A stretch of 30,483 nt of DNA, from positions 1 to 30,483 of the forward strand of contig CBDUYD010000015.1 in assembly GCA_965371355.1 (NCBI GenBank), written 5' to 3'. Numbering within the stretch: position 1 is the first letter of the stretch; every line of letters starts with the position of its first letter. A program made the translations under genes and the position numbers. The stretch is from JASJHI01 sp965371355. GTDB taxonomy: Bacteria > Actinomycetota > Acidimicrobiia > Acidimicrobiales > Ilumatobacteraceae. The notes below the pieces were generated by a model, which saw only the letters and a list, made by a program, of their open reading frames with translations, was not told the DNA's origin and searched no databases. Below are positions 23,455-30,461 of this stretch, in pieces.

Positions 23455-26049
23455 TCAGTTCCATGCCGTCGCCCGTTCACGGTTGGCCTCGTTGCGGATC
23501 GGGAGTTCGTTGTGCCACTCGCCGCTCCACTGCCGGATGGCGGCGGCGACCGCACCGGCGGTGGGCACGAGCCCGATCTCGCCGACCCCCTTCACCCCGT
23601 ACGGGGAGTTCGGCTGCGGTATTTCGACGAGGATCACCTCGACGGGCGGCATGTCCTTGGGCCGGATGATGTCGAGGCTGCGCAGCGTCGTGTTGACCGG
23701 CCGACCCGTCTCGTCGCACGGGAACCCCTCGCTGAGCGCGTAGCCGAGGCCCATGTGCACCGCGCCCTCGATCTGGCCCTCGCAGAGCATCGGGTTGACC
23801 GCCCTCCCCACGTCGTGTGCGGCGACGACCTTGTCGATGTCGCCGGTGTCGGGGTCGATCACCACGAGTTGCGCCGCGTAGCCGAAGGTCGAGTGGATGA
23901 CCGGGAACTCGACGTCATCGGACATCGAGTTGGTCCAGTCGATCCGGTACTCGCCCTCGTAGTCGACGCCGATCTCGCAGCCACCCGCACGGGCGGCCTC
24001 GCACGCGGCCTTCACCGATCCCGCCCCCATCAGCGTGCCGCGGCTGCCGGTGGTCTGGCCGGCACCGAGATCGCGCGTCGTGTCGACGACGATCTCGATC
24101 CGCTCGGGGTCGATGCCCAGTTCCTCGACGACGACCTGTAGCGCGACCGTGTGCACCCCCTGTCCCATCTCGGTCCAGCAATGGCGGACCTCGACGACGC
24201 CGTCGGCTCGGAAGTGCACCACCGCCCGCGCGATCTCGAGGAAGCCGTTGCCGAGACCCGAGTTCTTCAGTCCCAGCCCGAGCCCGACCGACCTGCCGGC
24301 CGCGACCGCCTCGTCGTAGGAGGGCTTGATCGCGTCGAGGCAGGCCCTCGCTCCCTTGCACCCGTCGTCCATCCGCTGGCCGGGGCCCCACACCCCGCCG
24401 GGGACGACGACGTTGCGCGATCTGATCTCCCAACCGCTGATCCCGACCTGTTCGGCGAGGCGGTCAAGCACCCCCTCCATCGCGAACTGCGCCTGGTTGG
24501 CGCCGAAACCGCGGAAGGCGCCGCACACCGAGTTGTTGGTGCGGGCGGCGACCGCCTCGACATCGACGTTGTCGACCAGGTACGGCCCGGTCGCATGACC
24601 GGCGGCCCGTTCGAGCACCTTCATCCCGACCGAGGCGTAGGGGCCCGAGTCACCGATCATCCGCGCTTCGACGGCGAGCAGCTTCCCGTCGGCGTCGCAA
24701 CCCGCCCGGTAGTGCATCCGGATCGGATGCCTCTTCGGGTGCATCAGCAGCGACTCCTCGCGCGAGAGCGTGATCTTCACCGGCCGCCCGGTCGTCCACG
24801 CGGCGAGCGCCGTGTGCGCCTGGTTGGACATGTCCTCCTTGCCCCCGAACGCACCACCGTTCGACACGAGCTCTGTGGTGACGCGGTCGGTGTCGATGCC
24901 GAGCATCGCGGCGATGTCGTCGCGGTCGTCCCAGATGCCTTGACCGCCCGAGTACACGTACAGCGACTCGGGCTCGGCCGCACCGTCGACGACGGTCGGC
25001 ACCGCCAGCGTCGACTCGGGTTCGAGGAAGGCGTGCTCGACGCGCTGCGTCTGGAACACCTCGTCGACGGTGAACGCCGCGCCCGCGAGGGCCGCATCGA
25101 CGTCACCGCGCCGGTAGGTCGACGTCGAGAGGATGTTGCCGTCGAGCTCCCACACAGCGGATTCGGTGCACTCGACGGCGCGCACCGGATCGACCATCGG
25201 TTCGAGCACGTCGTAGTCGACCTCGACGAGTTCGGCGGCGCGGCGGGCGATCTGGCGGCTGTCGGCGACGACGACGGCGAGCACGTCACCGAGATACGAC
25301 GTGCGGCCCCCTTCGCCGATCATCACCGGCCAGTCCTTGTGGATGATCCCGACGCGGTGGGCGGCGGGGATGTCGGCGGCGGTGAGCACCGCGTGTACTC
25401 CGGGCTCGGCGAGGGCGGCCGACGCGTCGATGCCGATGACGTCGGCGCGGGCGTGATCGCTCAACCGGAGTGCGCCGTGCAGGCAGCGGTCGGGCGCCAT
25501 GTCGTCGATGAACGGGCGGAGGCCGATCGAGAGCTGCCGCCCCTCGTACTTCGTTCCGCTGCTGCCCACCCCGCCGGGCCGGACGGCGACCGGCACCTCG
25601 TCGCGGGCGAGCGCCTCGACAGCGTCGAGCACCTTCGTGTAGCCGGTGCAGCGGCAGAGGTGCGCCCCGAGGTGGCGGGCCGCCTGCTCGCGGGTGAGGG
25701 CGGCGCCGTTCTTGTCGATCAGCGCCTTCGTGCGAACGACGATTCCCGGTGTGCAGAACCCGCACTGGAGGGCACCGCAGGCGGCGAACGCCTCGGCCAT
25801 CCGCTCGACCTCGGCCGGGTCGAACCCCTCGATCGTGGTGATCTCGGCGCCGGCCACCTTCTCCATCGAGGTCTGGCACGAGATGCGCGCCTTGCCGCCG
25901 ATCAGCACGGTGCAGCAACCGCACTGGCCCGAGGGTGCGCAGCCGTCCTTGGCGGAGATGATCCCCAGCTCCTCGCGCAGCGCGGCGAGCAGATGCGGGT
26001 GGTCGTCGCGGGCGGTGACCGACATTCCGTTGAGTGTGAACTCGGCCAT
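23455..26049 (-). CDS. Selenium-dependent-type xanthine dehydrogenase, fused [2Fe-2S] and molybdenum subunits
   Basis: 864-residue molybdenum hydroxylase. Residues 1-160 hold two [2Fe-2S] sites: C37, C43, C46 and C58 (CAPSGQCGCCTV spacing) and C96, C99, C132 and C134 (QCGFCTPG, CRCTGY). From about 175 to the end is the Mo domain with SNGGAFGGKED, GAFRGFGANQAQFAME, CWTEMGQGVHTVALQ and the active-site Glu in GVKGVGEIGLVPT. There is no FAD domain and no FAD subunit gene in the operon. Size and fusion match the selenium-dependent xanthine dehydrogenase family (and E. coli XdhD); yqeB and yqeC lie 3-4 kb away. Selenium in this family is a labile ligand, not selenocysteine; no in-frame TGA occurs. 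The likely substrate is xanthine or a related oxopurine. It starts 3 nt after the nitrilase stop. Confidence 0.92.
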   Translation of the reverse strand: MAEFTLNGMSVTARDDHPHLLAALREELGIISAKDGCAPSGQCGCCTVLIGGKARISCQTSMEKVAGAEITTIEGFDPAEVERMAEAFAACGALQCGFCTPGIVVRTKALIDKNGAALTREQAARHLGAHLCRCTGYTKVLDAVEALARDEVPVAVRPGGVGSSGTKYEGRQLSIGLRPFIDDMAPDRCLHGALRLSDHARADVIGIDASAALAEPGVHAVLTAADIPAAHRVGIIHKDWPVMIGEGGRTSYLGDVLAVVVADSRQIARRAAELVEVDYDVLEPMVDPVRAVECTESAVWELDGNILSTSTYRRGDVDAALAGAAFTVDEVFQTQRVEHAFLEPESTLAVPTVVDGAAEPESLYVYSGGQGIWDDRDDIAAMLGIDTDRVTTELVSNGGAFGGKEDMSNQAHTALAAWTTGRPVKITLSREESLLMHPKRHPIRMHYRAGCDADGKLLAVEARMIGDSGPYASVGMKVLERAAGHATGPYLVDNVDVEAVAARTNNSVCGAFRGFGANQAQFAMEGVLDRLAEQVGISGWEIRSRNVVVPGGVWGPGQRMDDGCKGARACLDAIKPSYDEAVAAGRSVGLGLGLKNSGLGNGFLEIARAVVHFRADGVVEVRHCWTEMGQGVHTVALQVVVEELGIDPERIEIVVDTTRDLGAGQTTGSRGTLMGAGSVKAACEAARAGGCEIGVDYEGEYRIDWTNSMSDDVEFPVIHSTFGYAAQLVVIDPDTGDIDKVVAAHDVGRAVNPMLCEGQIEGAVHMGLGYALSEGFPCDETGRPVNTTLRSLDIIRPKDMPPVEVILVEIPQPNSPYGVKGVGEIGLVPTAGAVAAAIRQWSGEWHNELPIRNEANRERATAWN

Positions 26050-26052
26050 CGT

Positions 26053-27021
26053 TCAGACCTCCTCGGTCTCGTCACCGGGTGCGATCGCACCCTTGCGGCT
26101 CGTGATCAGGCCGTACACCTCGGGACGGCGGTAGCGATCGAAGTCGAACAGCGTCTCCTTGTAGTGACGGCACCAGTCGAGGTCGCATGTCGCCACGACG
26201 ATCTCGTCGCCGGTGGTCACCGCTTGGGCGACGACCTGGCCCGACGGAGCGATGATCGCCGACTGCGCGAGTGACTCGACGCCCTCCTCGGTGCCGCCCT
26301 TGGCGACGCCGACGACCCAGGTGCCGTTCTGATAGGCGCCCGCCTGCATCACCAGGTGGTTGTGGAAGCCCTGCAGCGGGTTCTGCCCGGGATCGGGGGC
26401 GTAGTGGATCGGTGTGTTGTAGCCGATCATGATCAGCTCGACGCCCTGCAGGCCCATCACCCGGTAGGTCTCGGGCCAGCGGCGGTCGTTGCAGGTCGCC
26501 ATCCCGACCACGCCGTCGAACGCCTCGTAGACGCCGAAGCCGTCCGGCGACTCCTCGAAGTAGCGTCGCTCGAGATGCTGGAACTCGCGCCATGGCTCGT
26601 GGCGTTCGTGGCCGGGGATGTGCACCTTGCGGAAGTGGCCGACGATCGAGCCGTCACGTTCGACCAGCACGGTCGTGTTGAACCGGTGGCCGTCGGCGGT
26701 CAGTTCCGCGTAGCCGAGGGCGAAGCCGATACCGAGACGCTTCGCCTCGTCGAACAGGGCCTGCGTGGCGGCGTTGGGCATCGACGTCTCATAGAAACTG
26801 TCGAGCTCGGTGGTGTCGCCGGTGATCTCGTCGCCCTCACCCTCGTCGAGATGCCAGCGCGGGAAGAACGTGGTCAGCGCGAGTTCGGGGAACACGACGA
26901 GCTGGCAGCCGGCGTCGGCGGCCCCGTGGAGTAGGTCGATCAACCGGGCGACGACCTGCGCACGGGGTTCGTCGCGGGCGATCGGCCCGAGTTGGGCGGC
27001 GGCGAGGCGGATCGTGCGCAT
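26053..27021 (-). CDS. N-carbamoyl-D-amino-acid hydrolase-like nitrilase-superfamily enzyme
   Basis: Carbon-nitrogen hydrolase of 322 aa with the Glu-Lys-Cys triad: E46 in VVFPELALTTFFPRWH, K132 in FRKVHIPGH and C177 in ATCNDRRWPE. The segments ELDSFYETSMP, FQHLERRYFE and NTPIHYAPDP and the general layout follow Agrobacterium N-carbamoyl-D-amino-acid amidohydrolase (304 aa) almost throughout. It cleaves a ureido (N-carbamoyl) group to amine, CO2 and ammonia. Its ATG shares one base with the hyuC stop (TGATG), and the next gene follows after 3 nt, so it is tightly coupled. In this operon I infer it removes one carbamoyl group from a diureido intermediate. Confidence 0.9.
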   Translation of the reverse strand: MRTIRLAAAQLGPIARDEPRAQVVARLIDLLHGAADAGCQLVVFPELALTTFFPRWHLDEGEGDEITGDTTELDSFYETSMPNAATQALFDEAKRLGIGFALGYAELTADGHRFNTTVLVERDGSIVGHFRKVHIPGHERHEPWREFQHLERRYFEESPDGFGVYEAFDGVVGMATCNDRRWPETYRVMGLQGVELIMIGYNTPIHYAPDPGQNPLQGFHNHLVMQAGAYQNGTWVVGVAKGGTEEGVESLAQSAIIAPSGQVVAQAVTTGDEIVVATCDLDWCRHYKETLFDFDRYRRPEVYGLITSRKGAIAPGDETEEV

Positions 27022-28286
27022 CAGAATTCGGTTCCCGTCAGTTGGAGGAGCGTCCGCAACAGCACGTTGGCCCCCGCCTCGACGTCGGACGCTGAGGTGA
27101 ACTCGGTGACGTTGTGGCTGATGCCGTTGACGCTGGGTACGAAGATCATCGCGGTGGGGCACACGCGAGCGAACATCTGGGCATCGTGGCCCGCACCCGA
27201 TGGGAGCCGCCGCGACGACCAGCCCTGAGCGGATGCCGACGCCTCGACCATGTCGACCACCAGCGGATCGAAGTCGACCGGTTCGAAGCGGGCGAGGGTC
27301 CGCGACTCGATCTCGACGCCCTCGGCCTCGGCGGTCTCGGCGACGAAGGCGCGGAACCTCGCCTCGGCCTCCCGGAGTCGGCTCTCGTCGGTGTTGCGAA
27401 GATCGATGGTCATCGTGACGACCTCGGGGACGACGTTGACCAGGTTCGGCTCGAACTTCATCACCCCGACCGTCGAGACCTGAGCACCGCCCATCTCGAC
27501 GGCGAGGTCGCGCACGAACCCGCAGATCCGAGCGGCGACCACACCGGGATCGTGACGCATGCGCAGTGGCGTCGTGCCCGCATGGCACGACTGCCCGCGC
27601 AGGGTGAGTTCGGTCCACGAGATGCCCTGAACACCCTCGACCACTCCGATCGTGATGCCCTCGTCCTCGAGCACCGGACCCTGCTCGATGTGCAACTCGA
27701 CGTAGGCGTGCGGGGCGGGTCCCGGACAAGGGGCGGGTCCGTCGTAGCCGATGCGGACAAGTTCGTCGCCGACCGCGACGCCGTCGGCATCCTCGATGCC
27801 GAGCGCCTCCTCGATCGGCATACCGCCGACGTAGACGAGGCTGCCGAGCATGTCGGGCGCGAAGCGGGCGCCCTCCTCGTCGGTGAACCATCCGACCGCC
27901 AGCGGGCGATCGAGCGCGACCCTCGCCGTCAGCACCGTCTCGATCGCCTCGAGCCCGGCGAGCACGCCGAGATTCCCGTCGTAGCGCCCGCCGGTGGCGA
28001 CCGTATCGATGTGCGATCCGGCCATCACCGGCGCCGCTGCGGCGTCGTGGGGCATCGTCGCGATTACGTTGCCGATGTGGTCGATGCTGATGTCGAGACC
28101 GAGATCCTTCATCCACGTGAGTACGAGATCGCGGCCTGCCTTGTCGTCGTCGGTGAGCGCGAGGCGGGCGCACCCGATCGTTCCCTCGACACGACCGATC
28201 TCGCCGAGTTCGTTCAGGCGCCCGACGAGCCGCTCGCGGTCGATCCTCAGATCGGGTACGTCGAACTCGGGTACGTCGATCGTCAT
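27021..28286 (-). CDS. hyuC: M20-family N-carbamoyl amino acid / allantoate amidohydrolase (HyuC-type)
   Basis: 421-residue zinc or manganese hydrolase, first gene of the operon. Metal-site motifs appear in order: H92 in AGSHIDTVATGGRYDG with D103, the acid pair in TDEEGARF (E137, E138), H199 in LHIEQGPVLE and H391 in NGISHNVTEF. H367 in SGAGHDAQMF is the conserved substrate or second-shell His. The family includes L-carbamoylase, beta-ureidopropionase and allantoate amidohydrolase, which cannot be told apart by eye. With the D-carbamoylase next to it, I infer removal of the second ureido group. The ATG at 28286 has no ribosome site, and a promoter-like TTGACA lies 38 nt upstream; the message may be leaderless. 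Confidence 0.9.
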   Translation of the reverse strand: MTIDVPEFDVPDLRIDRERLVGRLNELGEIGRVEGTIGCARLALTDDDKAGRDLVLTWMKDLGLDISIDHIGNVIATMPHDAAAAPVMAGSHIDTVATGGRYDGNLGVLAGLEAIETVLTARVALDRPLAVGWFTDEEGARFAPDMLGSLVYVGGMPIEEALGIEDADGVAVGDELVRIGYDGPAPCPGPAPHAYVELHIEQGPVLEDEGITIGVVEGVQGISWTELTLRGQSCHAGTTPLRMRHDPGVVAARICGFVRDLAVEMGGAQVSTVGVMKFEPNLVNVVPEVVTMTIDLRNTDESRLREAEARFRAFVAETAEAEGVEIESRTLARFEPVDFDPLVVDMVEASASAQGWSSRRLPSGAGHDAQMFARVCPTAMIFVPSVNGISHNVTEFTSASDVEAGANVLLRTLLQLTGTEF

Positions 28287-28294
28287 GATCGCGA

Positions 28295-28324
28295 AGTCTG
28301 CACGCTGTCTTTACAATTTGTCAA
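28295..28324 (-). promoter_or_regulatory. Candidate promoter of the purine-type operon
   Basis: On the minus strand a perfect -35 TTGACA (28324-28319), an 18-bp spacer and a poor -10 CAGACT (28300-28295), then 8 nt to the ATG. A good -35 with a weak -10 and an overlapping palindrome suggests a regulated promoter. Confidence 0.45.
28310..28324. promoter_or_regulatory. Divergent operator TTnACAAnTTGTnAA
   Basis: TTTACAATTTGTCAA is a perfect inverted repeat at 12 of its 14 non-central bases, with one mismatched pair (T/G against its partner) on each arm. It covers the -35 box of the hyuC promoter and lies 12 bp upstream of the -10 box of the divergent gene, in an AT-rich island. It is a likely regulator binding site controlling both directions. 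Confidence 0.55.
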
Positions 28325-28336
28325 GTGCTGATCCCA

Positions 28337-28342
28337 TACGAT
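28337..28342 (+). promoter_or_regulatory. -10 box for leaderless thiamine-binding-family gene
   Basis: TACGAT, 6 nt before the ATG at 28349. This spacing selects that ATG over the in-frame GTG at 28325, which lies upstream of the -10 box. Confidence 0.6.
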
Positions 28343-28348
28343 GGGTTG

Positions 28349-28594
28349 ATGGCCGACCTGCGAATGGAAGTCCTTGTCGAACCGTTCAAGGAGAACGACC
28401 CCGGACCCCACGTCGTCGCCGTCGTCGACGCCGCCCGGTCGACCGGCCTCGACGTCGACATGGGCCCGTTCGCGACGACGATGTCGGGTGGGATCGACGA
28501 GGTCATCGCGGCGAGTTCCGCGATGATGCGCGCCGGATTCGAGGCGGGGGCGACGGCGATCCAGTTGCGCGTCGAGTCGTCGACGGTGACGTGA
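28349..28594 (+). CDS. MTH1187/YkoF-like thiamine-binding-family small protein
   Basis: 81-residue ferredoxin-like-fold protein of the Thiamine_BP (DUF77/MTH1187/YkoF) type. A first strand (LRMEVLVEPFKENDPG) is followed by a helix (PHVVAVVDAARSTGL), then DVDMGPFATTMSGGIDEVIAA, in which the GPxxTxxSG motif lines the ligand pocket in YkoF relatives, and a final strand AIQLRVES. Such proteins bind thiamine or its pyrimidine part, and the pocket could suit another pyrimidine-like or purine-like ring. It is divergent from the catabolic operon and overlaps the next gene by 4 nt (GTGA). The start follows from the leaderless promoter. Family assignment is moderately sure; the ligand is unknown. Confidence 0.72.
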   Translation: MADLRMEVLVEPFKENDPGPHVVAVVDAARSTGLDVDMGPFATTMSGGIDEVIAASSAMMRAGFEAGATAIQLRVESSTVT

Positions 28595-28974
28595 CGGGCG
28601 ATGTGATCGGTGTGGGAGCGGATGAGTTCCTCCAGGCCCTGCGCCCCGTCGTCGAGACGCTCGGCGGCAGCGTGGTCCCGGCCCGATCGAGCCGCCTCGG
28701 CGACCATCCGGTCGAGTGGCACGACGAGGTCGTCGCCTACGTCCGCGGTTCGGAGTTGCACGGTGCGCTCGACCGATTGATCAACGGCGTCGAGCGCGAG
28801 TTCGGGGTTCGCCCGTCGGAGATGGACCGCGCCCAGAAGCAGACGGCGGTCCGCCGGCTCGATCAACGCGGCGCGTTCCTCCTGCGCGGGGCGGTCGACG
28901 ACGTGGCCGGCTGGATGGGTGTCAGCCGCGTCACCCTGTACACCTATCTCAACGCGCTCAACGCCGAAACCTGA
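28591..28974 (+). CDS. Stand-alone YheO-type helix-turn-helix DNA-binding protein
   Basis: 127-residue probable transcription regulator. The C-terminal part (about 85-124) reads RRLDQRGAFLLRGAVDDVAGW, then MGVSRVTLYTYLNAL. This is the HTH found at the C-terminus of YheO/PAS-type regulators, with VSRVTLYTYL as recognition helix. The usual N-terminal PAS-like sensor domain is mostly absent; about 80 residues (GADEFLQALRPVVETLGGSV and on) precede the HTH and may be a shrunken sensor. The GTG start overlaps the upstream stop by 4 nt, so its output is tied to the ligand-binding protein. It is the best candidate to bind the palindrome at 28310-28324. Its last 31 nt overlap the 3' end of the convergent yqeC. 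Confidence 0.8.
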   Translation: MTGDVIGVGADEFLQALRPVVETLGGSVVPARSSRLGDHPVEWHDEVVAYVRGSELHGALDRLINGVEREFGVRPSEMDRAQKQTAVRRLDQRGAFLLRGAVDDVAGWMGVSRVTLYTYLNALNAET

Positions 28975-29687
28975 CCGATCCCGATCACCGCGACGCCCTC
29001 GGCGTCGACCCGGTCCGCGAGGTCGGCGAACGTCGAGCGTGTCGCAGCGCCGACCTTCGTGACGACCACGACGTATCGCGCGCCGGGCGGCACCGATCGT
29101 CGCTGACCTCGTTCGTGCACCAACACGGCCGCCGCGCCCTCGATCGTGAGCCGATCGTACGGCCGCGAACCCGCCAGCGCGGCGACGCGCATCGGACGGT
29201 GGCAGCGGTCGGCGATCACCCTGCCGATCGCGTCGATCCCGATCAGGCTGGCAACGACGGTCGTCGTCGGCGCCACGACCGGCTCGAACCGGGCGGGCGC
29301 CTTGAACGGCCTACGACGCGACCCGTCGGCCTCGACGATCAGATGGTCGACACGCTCCGAACCGGGGCACCCTGCGAAGAACGCGTCGCACCTCGCCGGA
29401 TCGATGCCGATCGCCTTCTGACCGTCGATCCGCGACCAGACGACCACCGGTGCATTCTGTGCTGCCGCGACGACCTCGTCGACGGCCGGATCGAGGAGGA
29501 CCCTGCGACCGCCGTGCTGATCGGCGCCCATCTTGACCGTCGTCGTCAGCACGATGCGGCCGGGCAGCGTCCGTCCGAGGGCGTGCATCACGGTCGTCTT
29601 ACCGCCACCACCGACGAGTGCCAGGTGCGATCGGCTGCCGAGAGCGAGACCCGTCGCGATGTCGCCGAGTTCGATCAGCGGCGCCAC
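28944..29687 (-). CDS. yqeC: YqeC, selenium-dependent molybdenum hydroxylase maturation protein
   Basis: 247-residue P-loop protein. GGGGKTT (26-32) near the N-terminus is the Walker A loop. LTTTVKMGADQH, VDHLIVEADGSRRRPFKAP and VTKVGAA follow in the order seen in YqeC (putative selenium-dependent hydroxylase accessory protein). The family co-occurs with yqeB, orphan selD and selenium-dependent xanthine dehydrogenases, and is thought to help load or make the selenium-containing Mo site; the chemical step is not known. The GTG at 29687 overlaps the end of yqeB by 13 nt. Starts further up would run deep into yqeB. The 3' end overlaps the convergent HTH gene. Confidence 0.87.
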   Translation of the reverse strand: MAPLIELGDIATGLALGSRSHLALVGGGGKTTVMHALGRTLPGRIVLTTTVKMGADQHGGRRVLLDPAVDEVVAAAQNAPVVVWSRIDGQKAIGIDPARCDAFFAGCPGSERVDHLIVEADGSRRRPFKAPARFEPVVAPTTTVVASLIGIDAIGRVIADRCHRPMRVAALAGSRPYDRLTIEGAAAVLVHERGQRRSVPPGARYVVVVTKVGAATRSTFADLADRVDAEGVAVIGIGQVSALSALR

Positions 29688-30448
29688 GAGAGCACCGCCT
29701 CGACGACGCCGCCCCCGATCGCCAGCGCCTTGTCTGAGATCTCGGTGCACATCGCCGGATCCCCGCGAGGGTCGACGTCACCGATCTTGAGGCCCGCCCG
29801 GACGGTGGTGCCGTCCGCGATCAGGCCGCGCACGACGCCGTCGAAGGGTGCGTCCACCGGAGAACTCGCGACGTGTCCCAACCGGTCGCCCCCACCGACG
29901 AGATCCCCGATCGAACGGGCCCAGCGCACCTCGCCCGGCACCGGCGCCCGCATCACGCGCTCGACACCACGACCGCCGACGACACCGGGGGTGCCGGTGT
30001 CCGGCTCGGCCGATCCACTCCACAACACCCGGCCGAGGTGGTGGCCCCGCTGCGTCTCGACGACCGCGTGGCAGTCGAGGCCGGCGGTGAACCCCGGGCC
30101 GAGCGCAACGACGAGGCCGGCATCGTCGATCGTCGTGTCGATGTTCCGCTTCGCCAGCCGGGCGTCGATGACGACGTCCGGGTCGACCGCCGGCAGGCCG
30201 GGACTCACGAGCACACCGACGTCGCCGGCCCGGGCGAACCCGATCGCTTCGTCGGCGGTGGTCGCCAACCGACCGGTCATTCCCTCGACATCGATCGAGC
30301 CCTCGCGCACGGCGGACGACAGGGCGACGGAGCGGCGGACGGTCAGCGGTGCCGCGAGTTCGGTGACGACGACGTGCAGGCCCGCCCGGGTGAGCCGCCA
30401 GGCGACGCCGGTAGCGAGATCACCGCCGCCACGGATCACGCACAGCAT
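29675..30448 (-). CDS. yqeB: YqeB, EF2563-family selenium-dependent molybdenum hydroxylase system protein
   Basis: 257-residue protein with the complete family pattern. It starts MLCVIRGGGDLATGVAWRL, a Rossmann-like first strand and helix. IDARLAKRNIDTT and VALGPGFTAGLDCHAVVETQ follow, then RGHHLGRVLWSG, TGTPGVVGGRGVERVMRAPV and a biotinyl-like C-terminal part (GDRLGHVASSPVDAPFDGVV). It serves the selenium-dependent Mo hydroxylase system, by co-occurrence with orphan selD; the mechanism is not established. The ATG at 30448 follows a TACCCT box by 7 nt, so yqeB-yqeC is a separate two-gene unit with a leaderless message. Genes that normally accompany it (selD, a MobA-like nucleotidyltransferase) would lie past the right edge. 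Confidence 0.92.
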   Translation of the reverse strand: MLCVIRGGGDLATGVAWRLTRAGLHVVVTELAAPLTVRRSVALSSAVREGSIDVEGMTGRLATTADEAIGFARAGDVGVLVSPGLPAVDPDVVIDARLAKRNIDTTIDDAGLVVALGPGFTAGLDCHAVVETQRGHHLGRVLWSGSAEPDTGTPGVVGGRGVERVMRAPVPGEVRWARSIGDLVGGGDRLGHVASSPVDAPFDGVVRGLIADGTTVRAGLKIGDVDPRGDPAMCTEISDKALAIGGGVVEAVLSWRR

Positions 30449-30455
30449 CGCTCGA

Positions 30456-30461
30456 AGGGTA
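30456..30461 (-). promoter_or_regulatory. -10 box for leaderless yqeB
   Basis: TACCCT on the minus strand, TAnnnT form, 7 nt before the ATG at 30448. The -35 region would lie past the window edge or is GC-rich and unclear. Confidence 0.5.

Noticed and set aside
23455..26049. Selenocysteine codon in the xanthine dehydrogenase
   Set aside because: No in-frame TGA before the true stop; selenium in this family is a non-protein ligand delivered by the YqeB/YqeC system.
24151..26274. 707-codon plus-strand open frame opposite the xanthine dehydrogenase
   Set aside because: Same reason: composition-driven antisense frame over a gene with all Fe-S and Mo motifs.
28308..28313. TAAAGA on the minus strand as the -10 box of hyuC
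   Set aside because: It would need a -35 in an unlikely sequence and lies inside the palindrome; the TTGACA-based promoter is the better, though still weak, choice.
28287..28348. A TPP riboswitch before the thiamine-binding-like gene
   Set aside because: The mapped -10 box leaves no leader, and the conserved TPP riboswitch cores are absent.
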